Below are positions 32,278 to 42,783 of a DNA stretch of 64,000 nucleotides, one piece after another (within the stretch, counting starts at the first letter, position 1; each line of letters opens with the position of its first letter). Where the stretch lies: the NCBI GenBank assembly GCA_021732745.1, contig JAKFUK010000001.1, positions 1,004,931 to 1,068,930 on the forward strand, given 5' to 3'. A program made the position numbers and the translations under genes. The notes below the pieces were generated by a model that saw nothing but the letters and a program-made list of their open reading frames with translations, searched no databases and was not told the DNA's origin. The stretch is from Nevskia sp. (lineage in GTDB: Bacteria; Pseudomonadota; Gammaproteobacteria; Nevskiales; Nevskiaceae).

Positions 32278-33009
32278 TTATTTCTTCCAGAACAGCAGCG
32301 GTGCTTCCAGCGCGCCGAGCTGCACGCCGACTTCACGGAAGTTCCAGTGTGTCGTCTCGCGGACGATCTTGCGGTTGCGGTAGCAGTGGAAAGTGATGCC
32401 GCGGCAGGTGGTGGTCTTGCCTTTCGCACCCTTCAGGCCAAGGAAATCATCCGCGTTGTGCTTGGCCTTCCAGACCCACTGCATCACCGCCCATTCGTCG
32501 TATTCCAGCTCGATGCCGGCCAACGTGCCGCTGCTGGCGCTCGCCCAGGCGGCGGCGTCATAACCTTCCGGCGCGCTCTTGCGGGCGATGCCACGGCTGT
32601 TCTTCGCCAGACCGCCGTCGTAGCGGATGACGTCGAACTGATGGACGCCGACCGGTGAATCCGGGCCGTTGTTGTTGAACGGCAGGAAGGCGCGGTACAG
32701 CTCGTCCTTGTTGCTGATGGTCTGGTACAGCGTCACGTCCTCGAACACGAAGTCGTCGGCGTAGTAGTGGACGATCTCGGCTGCGCCGCCGTTGAAGAAG
32801 GTGTCGATCCAGTCCTCGCCAGTGCCCATGCCCATGCGACCGGTGCCCTTGAAGCCCTTGCCGGCAGCGGTATCGGCGAACGCCAGCGATGGCACGACAC
32901 CCCCCACCAGCAGCGTGGCACCGGCATTGCGCAGGAACTGGCGGCGGCCGGCAGCGGCTTCGGCATCAAGGTCGGCGTGGCGCATGGAGTCGAGATACGC
33001 GAGATGCAA
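32278..33009 (-). CDS. Tat-exported SnoaL/NTF2-like protein
   Basis: 243 residues. The N-terminal region contains a Tat-type signal (GRRQFLRNAGATLLVGGVVPSLAFA), so it is exported folded. The mature part (YYADDFVFEDVTLYQTISNKDELYRAFLPF ... CRGITFHCYRNRKIVRETTHWNFREV) has the SnoaL/NTF2-like fold pattern. The start may be at 33009 or at the Met at 32985 (MRHADLD). No catalytic assignment possible. Confidence 0.72.
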   Translation of the reverse strand: MHLAYLDSMRHADLDAEAAAGRRQFLRNAGATLLVGGVVPSLAFADTAAGKGFKGTGRMGMGTGEDWIDTFFNGGAAEIVHYYADDFVFEDVTLYQTISNKDELYRAFLPFNNNGPDSPVGVHQFDVIRYDGGLAKNSRGIARKSAPEGYDAAAWASASSGTLAGIELEYDEWAVMQWVWKAKHNADDFLGLKGAKGKTTTCRGITFHCYRNRKIVRETTHWNFREVGVQLGALEAPLLFWKK

Positions 33010-33078
33010 GGGAGTTCTCCGGTGGTGGCTGGATCGGTGGCGGCCGCGTGATGGTAACGGCTGCTGCCGCAGACACGA

Positions 33079-33113
33079 AAAAGCCCGGCAAACGATGTCT
33101 GCTTGCCGGGCTT
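33079..33113 (-). terminator. Rho-independent terminator after the BLUF gene
   Basis: Hairpin arms aagcccggcaa (33081-33091) and ttgccgggctt (33103-33113); on the minus strand the stem is followed by five T. It also has a shorter T-run on the plus strand. Confidence 0.75.
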
Positions 33114-33140
33114 TGGGACCAGTGCCAGCGCGTCAGCAGC

Positions 33141-33656
33141 TCAGCGCATGACGCCCTGCGCGCCCGAGCGAATCAGCCCCGCGCTGCGCACGCCACCGGG
33201 CTCGGAGGCGCCATCGAGCGCGATCACGCGCGGAATCGCCATCAGCATCCGCACCGTGGCGCTGCGGCTGATTTCGGGATCGCCGGGTGCGCCGCCGCGC
33301 AGCACGGTCTTGACCAGCCGTCGCAGCTCGGCGATCGCCGGAGCCTTGACCGTGAACCGCTGGTCGAGATGCATCATCCGCATCGACCACTTAGGGAAGC
33401 GCCGCTCGCGAATATGGCCGCGATGCAGGGTGCGGAAATCGCTGTGGCGCTCGTCCTTGAGGATGTTGCCGACCAGGTCGAGCAGGGTCTGTTCCTCGCC
33501 TTCAAGGACCTGCACGAAGTGATCGCCAACCTTCATCAGCACGCCGGTCACGGCCCGTGCTTCGTTGCGCCGGGCGAAGCCTGCGGCCATCACCTCAAGC
33601 TCGGCGACATCGCAGGCTTGCAGCGAGCGGCTCATGTAGATCCAGGTGAAAAGCAT
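33141..33656 (-). CDS. BLUF-domain blue-light sensor
   Basis: 171 residues; an N-terminal BLUF (FAD) domain, and a C-terminal helical extension of about 70 residues with no recognised output domain. Key residues match AppA spacing exactly: Tyr7 (IYMSR), Asn31 and Gln49 (HFVQVLEG), i.e. Tyr-Asn +24 and Tyr-Gln +42; Trp91 is present (FPKWSMRM). Light-dependent hydrogen-bond switching at Gln is expected. It lies between the photosynthesis and chemotaxis clusters and ends in a terminator, so it is probably its own unit. Confidence 0.9.
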   Translation of the reverse strand: MLFTWIYMSRSLQACDVAELEVMAAGFARRNEARAVTGVLMKVGDHFVQVLEGEEQTLLDLVGNILKDERHSDFRTLHRGHIRERRFPKWSMRMMHLDQRFTVKAPAIAELRRLVKTVLRGGAPGDPEISRSATVRMLMAIPRVIALDGASEPGGVRSAGLIRSGAQGVMR

Positions 33657-33673
33657 GCTTTTAGACCTTGTCG

Positions 33674-33761
33674 GTAGGGTGGGCAGGCTTCACCTGCCCA
33701 CGCGGTGCTTGAGGCTCGGACCTTGGCGAATTGGTGGGCAGGTGAAGCCTGCCCACCCTAC
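33674..33761. repeat. Inverted REP pair, family B (gtagggtgggcagg type)
   Basis: Perfect 28-base arms at 33674-33701 and 33734-33761; each is a GTAG-headed hairpin (gtgggcaggcttcacctgcccac). A single related unit is at 62749-62776. Confidence 0.88.
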
Positions 33762-33767
33762 GTGGGC

Positions 33768-35039
33768 TCAGAACAGTTCGACGGCACCAGCCTGCATCGA
33801 CAACTGCGCCACCGGCTTGTGGGCCGGGGTGCGCCAGTCGGACTTGGCACCGTCGCTGCTGTTGGCAGCGGCGGCCGGCATCGGCGGTGCGCTGAACACC
33901 GGGGCTGGCTTCGGCGCGACATAGGCGGGTGCGGCGTGCTGGTAGCTCGGCACATTGGCGGCCGGGCTGTGATGCGGCAGCGCATCGTTGACCAGCACCG
34001 CTTGCAGGCTCTGGGTTTCATCGCCGATCTGGCGCAGGCGGTTCAGGTGCATCAGCGCAGAGCCGAGGGCTTGGGTCGCGATGTCCTCGAACTGGAGGCA
34101 GCGCACCGCCTGACCGACCGCCATGCTGATCTGCTCGCCGGCCGCTGAGGCTTCGCGGGCCGAACCGGCCACTGCGCCGTTGATCTCCTCGACCTGCTGC
34201 ATCAGCCGGCCGACTTCATTGCGGGCGTTGTGGCTGGCGCTCATGTCGCGGGTCGCCATTTCGCCGACCGCTTCGCGAACCTTGGCGATCGAATCCTTGG
34301 AGCTGAACACCAGCTTGCGGATCTGCTCGTTGAAATTGGTGGAACGCTCGGACAGGTTGCGCACCTCTTCAGCGACCACCGCGAAACCGCGACCGGCCTC
34401 ACCGGCACGCGCCGCTTCGATCGCCGCATTGAGCGCCAGCAGATTGGTCTGGTCGGCGATGGTCTTCACATCACCCAGCAGTTCGAAGATGGCGTCGAGA
34501 TGCTTGACCATCGCGTCGATGTGCTGGACCGAGCTGGCGCTCTGCTTCGACACGCCCGCGAGGATGTCGACCAGGCCTTCCATCAACTGGCTGGCGGTGC
34601 GGGCGAAGTGCTGCACGTCGACACCGCCGCCACCGGAGCCCTCGGCACGGCTCAGAATGCGGCCGACGGCCGATTCCTGCGCCTGACTCTGGCGGTTCAT
34701 GGTTTCGAAAGCGCCGGTCAGGCTGCGCACCGCTTCGAGAATCAGGCCGCGCACGCGCTCCACTTCATGCTGCACGCCGGCTGATTCGTTGATCAGCCCA
34801 CCACGCAGCTCTTCGAGCATCTGGCGGTGATGGGCCAGCTGGCCTTCATGGACCACCGCTTGCTGCTTGCCTCGGACATCGCCTCGGCTGCACAGCCAAC
34901 CGAACATGGCCCAGCCGGCCAGGGTCAGGGCCGCGCCGGACCAGATCGCGGCCGGCGATGCCGACACAGCGAACAGCACGAGGAAGACGGCGGTGCCCGC
35001 CATCGGCAGCAGCCAGGGTTTCTGTTGGATCGCGTTCAT
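33768..35039 (-). CDS. Membrane methyl-accepting chemotaxis protein
   Basis: 423 residues. Two N-terminal TM segments ([35 protein letters not shown]) with almost no periplasmic loop, then a cytoplasmic signalling domain whose hairpin tip is [37 protein letters not shown]. No ligand domain, HAMP or PAS is obvious. The C-terminal tail ends GAVELF, nearly identical to the end of CheD encoded close by. A good sigma28 promoter lies upstream (35132-35158). Follows cheR-cheD-cheB. Confidence 0.9.
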   Translation of the reverse strand: MNAIQQKPWLLPMAGTAVFLVLFAVSASPAAIWSGAALTLAGWAMFGWLCSRGDVRGKQQAVVHEGQLAHHRQMLEELRGGLINESAGVQHEVERVRGLILEAVRSLTGAFETMNRQSQAQESAVGRILSRAEGSGGGGVDVQHFARTASQLMEGLVDILAGVSKQSASSVQHIDAMVKHLDAIFELLGDVKTIADQTNLLALNAAIEAARAGEAGRGFAVVAEEVRNLSERSTNFNEQIRKLVFSSKDSIAKVREAVGEMATRDMSASHNARNEVGRLMQQVEEINGAVAGSAREASAAGEQISMAVGQAVRCLQFEDIATQALGSALMHLNRLRQIGDETQSLQAVLVNDALPHHSPAANVPSYQHAAPAYVAPKPAPVFSAPPMPAAAANSSDGAKSDWRTPAHKPVAQLSMQAGAVELF

Positions 35040-35131
35040 GTCGGTTCTTCCGGGTTCGCGGTTGATCGGGGATGCGGGTTCAGGACAAACGAATCAGGGG
35101 CAGCAGGGCGGTTTGCGGCGTGTTGAACAGA

Positions 35132-35158
35132 TCATCGGCAGCGTTCACCAGAACTTGA
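35132..35158 (-). promoter_or_regulatory. Sigma28 (FliA) promoter for the membrane chemoreceptor
   Basis: Minus strand: TCAA (35155-35158), 15-base spacer, GCCGATGA (35132-35139). Matches the FliA consensus TCAAG-N-GCCGATA closely. It lies in the 133-base gap after cheB, about 93 bases before the receptor ATG. Confidence 0.65.
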
Positions 35159-35172
35159 TTTCACTCGCGCGC

Positions 35173-36237
35173 CTACGCGGCCCGCTTGTCGGCGCAGCAG
35201 AGGTTCAGCAGTTCGGCCGCGACGTTTTCCAGCTTCACCGTCCGGTCGGCAGCGCCCATCTTGAAAGCCGCACCCGGCATGCCCCAGACAACGCTGGACG
35301 CTTCGTCCTGGACGATGGTGTGGGCACCGGTCTTCAGCATTTCCAGCAGGCCGCGAGCACCGTCGTCGCCCATGCCGGTCAGGATGCAGCCGACCGCATT
35401 GGCCCCGGCGAAGCGCGCCACCGACTTGAACAGCACGTCGACACTCGGCCGATGGCGGTTTTCGTGCGGCGCGTCGGTGAGCTTGGTGACGTAGCGGGCA
35501 CCGCTGCGGGTGACTTCCAGATGGCGATCGCCGGGCGCGATGTAGACGTGGCCGGGCACGATCTGCTGACCGTCGCGCGCCTCGCAGACCGACATCGCCG
35601 ACGAACGATCCATGCGCGCCGCGAACGGCCCGGAGAACAGTGCGGGGATGTGCTGGGTGATGACGATCGCCGGGGCGTCGGCGGGCATCCGCTCCAGCAC
35701 TTCCTTGATCGCTTCGGTGCCGCCGGTCGAAGCCCCGATGGCGATCAGGCGCTCGGTGGTGCGATAGCGGTTGCCGATGCTGGCCAGCGGCCCTTTCGAC
35801 GGCTGGCGCGGGAAAGCCGGGGCGCGAACATGGCTGCGCGCCGCCATCTTGACCTTGGCGATCAGGTCGGCGGTGTAGCTGCGCATGCCGGCGGCGAGGT
35901 CGATCTTCGGCTTGGTGACGAAATCCACGGCCCCGAGTTCCATCGCCTGCAAGGTGACTTCAGCCCCCTTCTCGGTCAGCGACGACACCATCACCACCGG
36001 CATCGGCCGGAGCCGCATCAGGTTTTCGAGGAAGGTCAGGCCGTCCATCTTCGGCATCTCGACGTCGAGCGTCAGCACGTCCGGGTTCAGCGCCTTGATC
36101 AGGTCGCGGGCAACGAAGGGATCGGGCGCCGCGCCGACCACTTCGAGCTCGCGATCGGACGACATGATTTCGGTCAGCAGCTGCCGCATCAGCGCGGAGT
36201 CGTCGACGATCAGCACCTTGATGATCTTGTTGGGCAT
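35173..36237 (-). CDS. cheB: Chemotaxis methylesterase/glutamine deamidase CheB
   Basis: 354 residues: receiver domain with phospho-acceptor Asp58 ([12 protein letters not shown]) and acidic pair VDDS, a linker, then a methylesterase domain with catalytic Ser in GASTGG, His in ITQHIP and Asp in [10 protein letters not shown]. Removes receptor methyl groups after phosphorylation by CheA. Coupled to cheD (TGATG). No cheB is found between cheA and motC, where pseudomonads carry it, so this is the only CheB of the window. Confidence 0.95.
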   Translation of the reverse strand: MPNKIIKVLIVDDSALMRQLLTEIMSSDRELEVVGAAPDPFVARDLIKALNPDVLTLDVEMPKMDGLTFLENLMRLRPMPVVMVSSLTEKGAEVTLQAMELGAVDFVTKPKIDLAAGMRSYTADLIAKVKMAARSHVRAPAFPRQPSKGPLASIGNRYRTTERLIAIGASTGGTEAIKEVLERMPADAPAIVITQHIPALFSGPFAARMDRSSAMSVCEARDGQQIVPGHVYIAPGDRHLEVTRSGARYVTKLTDAPHENRHRPSVDVLFKSVARFAGANAVGCILTGMGDDGARGLLEMLKTGAHTIVQDEASSVVWGMPGAAFKMGAADRTVKLENVAAELLNLCCADKRAA

Positions 36238-36857
36238 CAGAAAAGCTCCACGGAACCGGCAGTTGGGGATTCGGCAAGGCGCTCGCGGTACAGGCTTTCG
36301 CTGGCCAGCACCTCGCGGTCATTGGCGGAGGCCAGACGCTTGACCAGCACGCGGCCGGTCAGCGGGAAGTAGTGCACCCGTCTCGGACAGGTGTCGTACA
36401 AGTCCTGTGCCGCGACGCTCAAGCCTTCCATCGCCAGATAGCGCAGCACGAACTTGCCGTTGCGCTGACCGACGTTGGACACGGTGAAACCGGCCAGCAC
36501 CGCGCCGCCGCCGAACACCTTGCATTCGAGACGGCTGCGCGAGCCGCCGCGCTTGAGGATTTCGTTGATCAGCATTTCCATCGCGTAGGAGCCGTAGCGC
36601 GCGCTTTCATTGGCGGCACCGCCGTTCTCCAGGTCCGGCAGCATGAAATGGTTCATGCCGCCGACACCGGCCAGCGGATCGCGGATGCAAGCCGACACGC
36701 AGGAGCCGAGCACGGTCACCAGCATCACGTCGCGATCGGTGACGATGTACTCGCCCGGCAGCACCTTCATGGCGTGGGCGTTGAACTTGGGGTCGAAGTA
36801 GGTGGTCGGCGATGCGATCGCCTGCACCTTTTCGCGGACCGGCCGCATGGCGTACAT
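36237..36857 (-). CDS. cheD: Chemoreceptor glutamine deamidase CheD
   Basis: 206 residues. Catalytic Cys53 (LGSCVSAC) and His70 ([10 protein letters not shown]) have the 17-residue spacing of Thermotoga CheD. Deamidates receptor glutamines; no CheC partner is seen in the window. The C-terminus ends GSVELF, matching the chemoreceptor tail GAVELF. Order cheR-cheD-cheB with 5-base gap and 1-base overlap. Confidence 0.93.
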   Translation of the reverse strand: MYAMRPVREKVQAIASPTTYFDPKFNAHAMKVLPGEYIVTDRDVMLVTVLGSCVSACIRDPLAGVGGMNHFMLPDLENGGAANESARYGSYAMEMLINEILKRGGSRSRLECKVFGGGAVLAGFTVSNVGQRNGKFVLRYLAMEGLSVAAQDLYDTCPRRVHYFPLTGRVLVKRLASANDREVLASESLYRERLAESPTAGSVELF

Positions 36858-36862
36858 GCGGG

Positions 36863-37729
36863 TCAGGCCTTGCGTTCTGCGCGGCGGTATACCGTGCGAC
36901 CGATCGAGGTGACGATGTCGGTGGCGTGGAAGAAGCTTTCCGAATGGCCGGCGAAGAACAGGCCGTCTTCAGCCAGCAGCGGCGCCATTTTCATCAGGAT
37001 GTCGCGCTGGGTCGGCTTGTCGAAGTAGATCATCACGTTGCGGCAGAACAGCGCGTCGAACGGCCCCTTCATCGGGTAGCGGGCGTCGAGCAGATTCAGC
37101 GGCCGGAACGTCAGCAGCTCGCGCAGTTCGTCAATCACTCGAACCTTGCCGGCATTGGCGCCGCTTCCGCGCCGGAAGTACTTGCGCTTCTGCGCCTCGC
37201 TGAGCTTTTCGATGCGCTCCTCGGGATAGACGCCGGCCTCGGCGGTTTCGAGCACATTGGTGTCGATGTCGGTGGCCAGGATCTTCACCGGCGGGCTCAG
37301 CGTGTCGTAGGCCTCGCAGGCGGTGATCGCCAGCGAATACGGCTCTTCGCCAGTCGAGGCGGCCGAGCACCAGATCTTGGCTGGCGTGTGGCGGCCTTTC
37401 TCTTTCAGGAAATCCTTGAGGATTTCGAAGTGATGGGCCTCGCGGAAAAACGAGGTCAGGTTGGTGGTCAGGGCATTGGTGAACGCCTGCCATTCATCGG
37501 CGCTGCCACGGTTTTCGAGCTGGTCCAGATAGTCCTTGAACGAGTCGATGTTCAGCGCCCGCAGCCTGCGGCCAAGGCGGCTGTAAACCATGTCGCGCTT
37601 GGATTCCGATAGCGCAATGCCGGCCTTGGCGTGGATCAGCTGGCGCACCCGATCGAAATCGCGGGCGGTGAAGGTGAAATCGCGATCGTCGCCGACGATC
37701 TGTTCTTCTGCGACTGCGGCGTGGCTCAT
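36863..37729 (-). CDS. cheR: Chemotaxis protein methyltransferase CheR
   Basis: 288 residues. SAM-dependent methylation of receptor glutamates. N-terminal helical domain, then IWCSAASTGEEPYSLAI (SAM motif I) and DALFCRNVMIYFDKPTQ, a CheR signature. The beta-subdomain region that binds WxxF pentapeptides is present by length. The two PAS chemoreceptors nearby end in QWTEF and TWTEF, plausible tethers. First of cheR-cheD-cheB. Confidence 0.94.
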   Translation of the reverse strand: MSHAAVAEEQIVGDDRDFTFTARDFDRVRQLIHAKAGIALSESKRDMVYSRLGRRLRALNIDSFKDYLDQLENRGSADEWQAFTNALTTNLTSFFREAHHFEILKDFLKEKGRHTPAKIWCSAASTGEEPYSLAITACEAYDTLSPPVKILATDIDTNVLETAEAGVYPEERIEKLSEAQKRKYFRRGSGANAGKVRVIDELRELLTFRPLNLLDARYPMKGPFDALFCRNVMIYFDKPTQRDILMKMAPLLAEDGLFFAGHSESFFHATDIVTSIGRTVYRRAERKA

Positions 37730-37735
37730 GGGGAC

Positions 37736-37939
37736 TCAGGCCTTCAGGTGTGCAGCGGAAATGGAGGATTCGCGGGGTATCGCTGCATCGGCGCGGTCAT
37801 CGAGCCAGGCAAGGCCTTCGGCAGCACCGAAGCCCAGGCCCCAGACCGCGAACAGCGGCAGCAGCTCGGCGGCGTTGAAAGCATCGGCAGCGACGCGCCA
37901 GGCGTCGGCGACGAACTGCGTGAGGGATTCGAGGGTCAT
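37736..37939 (-). CDS. Small protein before cheR, unknown function
   Basis: 67 residues from ATG 37939, with GGAG about 9 bases upstream. Central hydrophobic segment (LLPLFAVWGLGFGAAEGLAWL). It ends 6 bases before the cheR start. An upstream in-frame extension runs into the tandem-repeat tract and is rejected. Not a recognised family. Confidence 0.55.
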   Translation of the reverse strand: MTLESLTQFVADAWRVAADAFNAAELLPLFAVWGLGFGAAEGLAWLDDRADAAIPRESSISAAHLKA

Positions 37940-37970
37940 GGCGGTGCTCCGGTGCACTGGAAAAAAGCGG

Positions 37971-38065
37971 TTTCGCACGAAGGACACAAAGGACACAAAG
38001 GACACAAAGGAAAGAAAACAGCCTTGCTTGTTGTTCTTCGTGTTCTTTGTGCACTTCGTGCGAAA
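37971..38065. repeat. Tandem 9-bp repeats inside a 12-bp inverted repeat
   Basis: tttcgcacgaag (37971-37982) and its exact reverse complement (38054-38065) flank a tract with about three copies of ggacacaaa (37982-38010) and, on the other side, ttgttcttcgtgttctttgtgc. Potential long hairpin between the nine-PAS receptor gene and the small protein gene. Confidence 0.75.
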
Positions 38066-38147
38066 TACCTTGGGCAGGTGTGGGCTGAAGCAGATGCCGT
38101 CAACCCGTCACGACGACATCCATTCGCGTTTCATGCACCGCTTCCGT

Positions 38148-41100
38148 TCAAAATTCGGTCCACTGCTCGCCGCTGCCGCTGGCGACCTTCACAGCGGTAG
38201 GCAGTGCTGCTGCGGGGCTCGAAGGACGACGCATCGGCTGCTTCGGTCGCGCCTGGGGACGGACTCCCGCCACCGCCGCCGGCGGCAGCGCCGGGGTTCT
38301 GGCGCTGGCCATCACGCCGACGTCGCCGGCATTGACGCGGAAGCCGGCCACCGAAGCACTCAGCCCTTCCGCCTGCGATTCCAGCGAGCGGGCAGCGGCC
38401 GAGGCTTCCTCGACCAGAGCTGCGTTCTGCTGGGTCACTTCGTCCATCTGGGTGATGGTCTGGTTGACCTGCTCGATGCCCTGGCTCTGCTCCTGCGAAG
38501 CCGCCGAAATCTCGGCCATGATGTCGGTGACCCGCTTCACGGAAGTGACGATCTCTTCCATCGTCCGGCCGGCGTTTTCGACCAGTCGCGTGCCGTTGCC
38601 GACCTTCTCGACCGAATCGCCAATGAGACTCTTGATCTCCTTGGCGGCACCGGCGGAACGCTGGGCCAGGCTGCGCACTTCGGCCGCGACCACCGCGAAG
38701 CCCCTGCCCTGTTCACCGGCGCGAGCCGCTTCCACAGCTGCGTTCAGCGCCAGAATGTTGGTCTGGAAAGCGATGCCGTCGATGACGCTGATGATGTCGA
38801 CGATCTTCTTGGACGAGGCCTGGATGTCGCTCATCGTGCCAACCACTTCGCCGACCACCTTGCCGCCGCGAAGCGCGACATCGGATGCGCCGAGCGCCAG
38901 CTGATTGGCCTGACGGGCGTTCTCGGCGTTCTGCTTGACGGTGGAGGTCAGTTCTTCCATTGACGACGCGGTTTCTTCGAGCGACGCCGCCTGCTGTTCG
39001 GTGCGCGCCGACAGGTCGCTATTGCCGCTGGCGATTTCGCGGGCGGCGGTGTTGATCGCTTCAGTGGAGTCCTTGATCCGCGTGACCACGCTGGCCATGT
39101 TCTCGACCAGCGCATTGACGCCGCCGCACAGCTCGCGAATCTGGCCGGACTTGTCGTCCAGCGGCACCCGCTGGGTCAGATCGCCTTCCCGTGCCGCCAT
39201 CGCCACCGCCTGGGTCTGCTCCACGGCACGGTTCAGCGCCAGTTGGGCATTGACCTGATCGGTGACATCGGTGGCGAAGATCGCCGCCTTGCAGGGCTTG
39301 CCGGCCAGATCGAGGATCGAGTTGTAGTTGGCCTGGAACCAGACCACCTTGCCGTCACGGCCGATGCGCTTGTACTGGCCGTTCGGGCTATCGCCGCGAT
39401 TGATCCGCGCCACCAGTTCGCGGCCTTCGGCGAGGGCGGTCGGCGTTTGCTCCAGCAGCATGTCGTGATGACGGCCGACCAGGTCTTCCGCCGTGTAGCC
39501 GGTGGCGCGGCAGAAGTTGTCGTTGGCCAGCAGGATGGTGCCGTCGAGCGCCAGCTGAATGGCGCAGCGCGCCCGGTACACCGCCGCCATCTGGCCGGCG
39601 GCGTCGGTGTCCTTGACCTTCTGCGCGGTGATGTCGGTCGCGTACTTGATGATCTGCTGCGGACGGCCAGCGGCATCGAGAATCGGGTTGTAGGAGGCGT
39701 TCAGCCAGATCTCGCGGCCATCCTTGCCGAAGCGGCGGAACTGACCGGTGTCGGCTTCGCCGCGGCCGAGCTTTTCCCAGAACTGCTTGTACTCGGCCGT
39801 GGCGCGCTGCGCCGGATCAACGAACATCGCGTGATGCTTGCCGACGATCTCGTCCAGCGCGTAGCCGGTGGCATCGAGGAAGTTCTGGTTGGCGTCGACG
39901 ATCTTGCCGTCGAGCGTGAACTTGATCACCGCTTGGGTCTTGGAGATGGCGTCGAGCTGGCTTTCGTAGATCGCTGCTTTCAGCTTGGCTTCGGTGATGT
40001 CGGTTGCGTACTTGACCACCTTCAGCGGCTTGCCGTCCGGCCCGATGATCGGGTTGTAGGTGGCCTGAATCCAGATTTCGCGGCCGCCCTTGGCGATCCG
40101 CTTGTAGATGCCGCCGTCGAATTCGCCACGGCCGAGCTTGGTCCAGAACTGCGAGTACTCCGGGCCGTTGCGGGTCGCCGCATCGACGAACAGCGAATGA
40201 TGCTGGCCGACGATCTCGTCGAGTCGGTAGCCGAGGGCGTTGCAGAAGTTGTCGTTGGCGTGCACTACCTTGCCGTCGAGCGTGAATTCGATCACCGCCT
40301 GCGCCTTGGAGATCGCCTTCAGCTGACCTTCGTAGTCCGCTGCCTGGAGCTTGGCGCTGGTGATGTCGGTGGCGTACTTGACCACCTTGAACGGCTTGCC
40401 CGAGGGATCGAGGATCGGGTTGTAGCTGGCCTGAATCCAGATTTCGCGGCCGTCCTTCGCAAGCCGCTTGTACTGGCCGGCGTCGTATTCGCCACGGCCG
40501 AGCTTGGCCCAGAAGTTCGCGTATTCGGCCGAGGCGCGCGTCAGCGGCTCGACGAACATCGAATGATGGCGGCCGACGATCTCGTCGGCGCGATAGCCGA
40601 GTGCGGCGCAGAAGTTGTCGTTGGCATTGAGGATCTTGCCGTCCAGCGAGAACTCGATCACCGCCTGCGCCTTGGAAATGGCGTTCAGCTGGCCGGCGTA
40701 GTCGGCGGCCTTGAGCTTGGCGTCGGTGATGTCGGTGGCGTACTTGACCACCTTGAACGGCCGGCCCGAGGGATCGAGGATCGGGTTGTAGCTGGCCTGG
40801 ATCCAGATTTCCTTACCGCCCTTGCCGACACGCTTGTACTGGCCTGCATCGAATTCGCCACGGCCGAGCTTGGTCCAGAACGCATCGTATTCCGCACTGT
40901 TGCGCTCTTCCGGCGTCACGAACATGGCGTGATGCTGGCCCTTGATCTCGTCCAGCCGATAGCCGACGGCCGAGCAGAAGTTGTCGTTGGCGTTGAGAAT
41001 CTTGCCGTCGATCGAGAACTCGATGACCGCCTGCGCCTTGCCGATCGTGGCGATCTGGCCGTGGAAATCGGCGGCCTGAAGCTTGGCCTGAGTGACGTCG

Positions 41101-42587
41101 CTGGCGTACTTGACCACCTTGTAAGGACGGCCCGAGGGATCGAGGATCGGGTTGTAGCTGGCCTGGATCCAGACCTCGCGCCCACCCTTGCCGATGCGGC
41201 GGTACTGGCCGGCGTCGTACTCGCCACGCGCGAGCTTGTCCCAGAACAGGCGATAGGCCTCGGAATCCTTTTCCTCGGGCGTCACGAACATCGAATGGTG
41301 CTGGCCGCGCACTTCGTCCAGCGTGTAGCCGACCGCCTTCAGGAAGTTGTCGTTGGCATGCAGGATCTTGCCGCTGGTGTTGAATTCGATCACCGCCTGC
41401 GACTTGGCGATGGCATCGAGCTGGCCCTGCTGATCGGCGGCACGCAGCTTCGCGTCGGTGATGTCGCTGGCGTACTTGACGACCTTGAACGGCTTGCCGT
41501 CCGGGCCGTAGATCGGGTTGTAGGTGGCTTGCAGCCAGATTTCCCGGCCGCCCTTGGCCACCCGCTTGTACTGGCCGGCATCGAATTCGCCGCGACCGAG
41601 CTTTTCCCAGAACAGGCGATAGTCGATGGAGTTCTTCTGCTCGGCAGTCACGAACATCGCGTGATGCTGGCCGCGGACTTCTTCCAGCGAGTAGCCGACC
41701 GCCTTCAGGAAGTTGTCGTTGGCGGACAGGATCTTGCCGCTCAAGGTGAACTCGATCACCGCCTGGGCCTTGCCGATGGCGTTCAGCTGGCCTTCGTAGT
41801 CGGCGGCGCGGATCTTCGATTCGGTGATGTCGCTGGCGAATTTCACGACCTTGAACGGCTTGCCGTCCGGGCCGTGGATCGGGTTGTAGGTGGCCTGGAT
41901 CCAGACCTCGCGGCCGCCCTTGGCGATGCGCCGGTACTGACCGGAATCGAAGGCACCGGTGCCGAGCTTTTCCCAGAACAGCCGGTAGTCGATCGAGGCG
42001 CGCTCGTCGGGCGCGACGAACATCGAATGATGCTGGCCGCGAATCTCGTCCAGCGAATAGCCGAGCGCGGCAAGGAAGTTGTCGTTGGCGTTGAGGATGC
42101 GGCCGTCCATCGAGAACTCGATCACCGCCTGGCTGCGGTCGATCGCAATCAAGGAACTGGCGAATTCGGCGTCCTTGCGCTTGTTGTCGCTGATGTCGGT
42201 GGCGAACTTGACCACCTTGTACGGCTTGCCGCTCAGGTCCTTGATCGGGTTGTACGAGGCTTGCAGCCAGATCGGCCGACCACCCTTGCCGACGCGCCGG
42301 TACTGCCCGGCATCGAATTCGCCGCGACCGAGCTTGGTCCAGAACGCGAGGTACTCGGGCGAGGTCTTCATCTCGTCGTCGACGAACATCCGGTGATGCT
42401 GGCCCTTGATCTCGTCGAGGCCGTAGCCGGTGAGCTTCAGGAACTTGTCGTTGGCGGTGATGACATGGCCATCAAGCGTGAATTCGATCACCGCCTGAAC
42501 CTTGTCGATCGCCTCTGCCCGGCAAGCGTGGTCGGCAATGCGATTGCGATCGGCAGCGCGGGTGAGCAGTGCGTCGAGAAATTTCAT
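38148..42587 (-). CDS. Soluble chemoreceptor with nine tandem BdlA-type PAS domains
   Basis: 1479 residues from ATG 42587 ([15 protein letters not shown]), with AGGGA upstream. No TM segment. Nine consecutive PAS units of about 122 residues (about 20-1120), each with a QAVIEF..DG.I..AN.NF start and a [10 protein letters not shown] end, resembling the PAS domains of BdlA/Aer-like receptors. Then a HAMP-like linker ([20 protein letters not shown]) and a signalling domain with the tip [38 protein letters not shown]. Ends EQWTEF, a CheR/CheB-docking-type pentapeptide. High DNA similarity among units suggests recent tandem duplication. Confidence 0.92.
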   Translation of the reverse strand: MKFLDALLTRAADRNRIADHACRAEAIDKVQAVIEFTLDGHVITANDKFLKLTGYGLDEIKGQHHRMFVDDEMKTSPEYLAFWTKLGRGEFDAGQYRRVGKGGRPIWLQASYNPIKDLSGKPYKVVKFATDISDNKRKDAEFASSLIAIDRSQAVIEFSMDGRILNANDNFLAALGYSLDEIRGQHHSMFVAPDERASIDYRLFWEKLGTGAFDSGQYRRIAKGGREVWIQATYNPIHGPDGKPFKVVKFASDITESKIRAADYEGQLNAIGKAQAVIEFTLSGKILSANDNFLKAVGYSLEEVRGQHHAMFVTAEQKNSIDYRLFWEKLGRGEFDAGQYKRVAKGGREIWLQATYNPIYGPDGKPFKVVKYASDITDAKLRAADQQGQLDAIAKSQAVIEFNTSGKILHANDNFLKAVGYTLDEVRGQHHSMFVTPEEKDSEAYRLFWDKLARGEYDAGQYRRIGKGGREVWIQASYNPILDPSGRPYKVVKYASDVTQAKLQAADFHGQIATIGKAQAVIEFSIDGKILNANDNFCSAVGYRLDEIKGQHHAMFVTPEERNSAEYDAFWTKLGRGEFDAGQYKRVGKGGKEIWIQASYNPILDPSGRPFKVVKYATDITDAKLKAADYAGQLNAISKAQAVIEFSLDGKILNANDNFCAALGYRADEIVGRHHSMFVEPLTRASAEYANFWAKLGRGEYDAGQYKRLAKDGREIWIQASYNPILDPSGKPFKVVKYATDITSAKLQAADYEGQLKAISKAQAVIEFTLDGKVVHANDNFCNALGYRLDEIVGQHHSLFVDAATRNGPEYSQFWTKLGRGEFDGGIYKRIAKGGREIWIQATYNPIIGPDGKPLKVVKYATDITEAKLKAAIYESQLDAISKTQAVIKFTLDGKIVDANQNFLDATGYALDEIVGKHHAMFVDPAQRATAEYKQFWEKLGRGEADTGQFRRFGKDGREIWLNASYNPILDAAGRPQQIIKYATDITAQKVKDTDAAGQMAAVYRARCAIQLALDGTILLANDNFCRATGYTAEDLVGRHHDMLLEQTPTALAEGRELVARINRGDSPNGQYKRIGRDGKVVWFQANYNSILDLAGKPCKAAIFATDVTDQVNAQLALNRAVEQTQAVAMAAREGDLTQRVPLDDKSGQIRELCGGVNALVENMASVVTRIKDSTEAINTAAREIASGNSDLSARTEQQAASLEETASSMEELTSTVKQNAENARQANQLALGASDVALRGGKVVGEVVGTMSDIQASSKKIVDIISVIDGIAFQTNILALNAAVEAARAGEQGRGFAVVAAEVRSLAQRSAGAAKEIKSLIGDSVEKVGNGTRLVENAGRTMEEIVTSVKRVTDIMAEISAASQEQSQGIEQVNQTITQMDEVTQQNAALVEEASAAARSLESQAEGLSASVAGFRVNAGDVGVMASARTPALPPAAVAGVRPQARPKQPMRRPSSPAAALPTAVKVASGSGEQWTEF

Positions 42588-42656
42588 GGGGAATCCCTGA
42601 TGGAAAGCAGTGGGCAACGGCTGGACGGGGCGCGGCTGCGCGTTCGCAGGCCTTGC

Positions 42657-42672
42657 TGCAAGTCCGGTTCCC
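42657..42672 (-). promoter_or_regulatory. Sigma54-like -24/-12 element before the nine-PAS receptor gene
   Basis: Minus strand GGGAACCGGACTTGCA: GG-N10-GC spacing with TTGCA at -12. About 70 bases upstream of the ATG. A shared motif occurs at 46449, 51537 and 62611. Confidence 0.42.
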
Positions 42673-42718
42673 GACCGCCGACGACAAGAATTCGTCGTCA
42701 TTCGGGTCGAACGACCAT

Positions 42719-42754
42719 GAAAAAGCCCCGCAATGCACGAGGCATTGCGGGGCT
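42719..42754 (-). terminator. Rho-independent terminator after the Aer2-like receptor gene
   Basis: Perfect 11-bp stem agccccgcaat/attgcggggct (42724-42754) followed on the minus strand by five T. Separates the two PAS receptor transcription units. Confidence 0.8.
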
Positions 42755-42783
42755 GGTCCACTGCGACAGTCGATCTTCAATCC

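Noticed and set aside
37981..38010. Short tandem ggacacaaa repeats as a CRISPR or origin iteron
   Set aside because: Only about three contiguous copies without spacers, and no replication gene nearby.
38148..42587. Regular 366-bp DNA repeats suggestive of an array such as CRISPR
   Set aside because: Periodicity comes from tandem PAS coding units in one frame; no short repeats with unique spacers and no cas genes.
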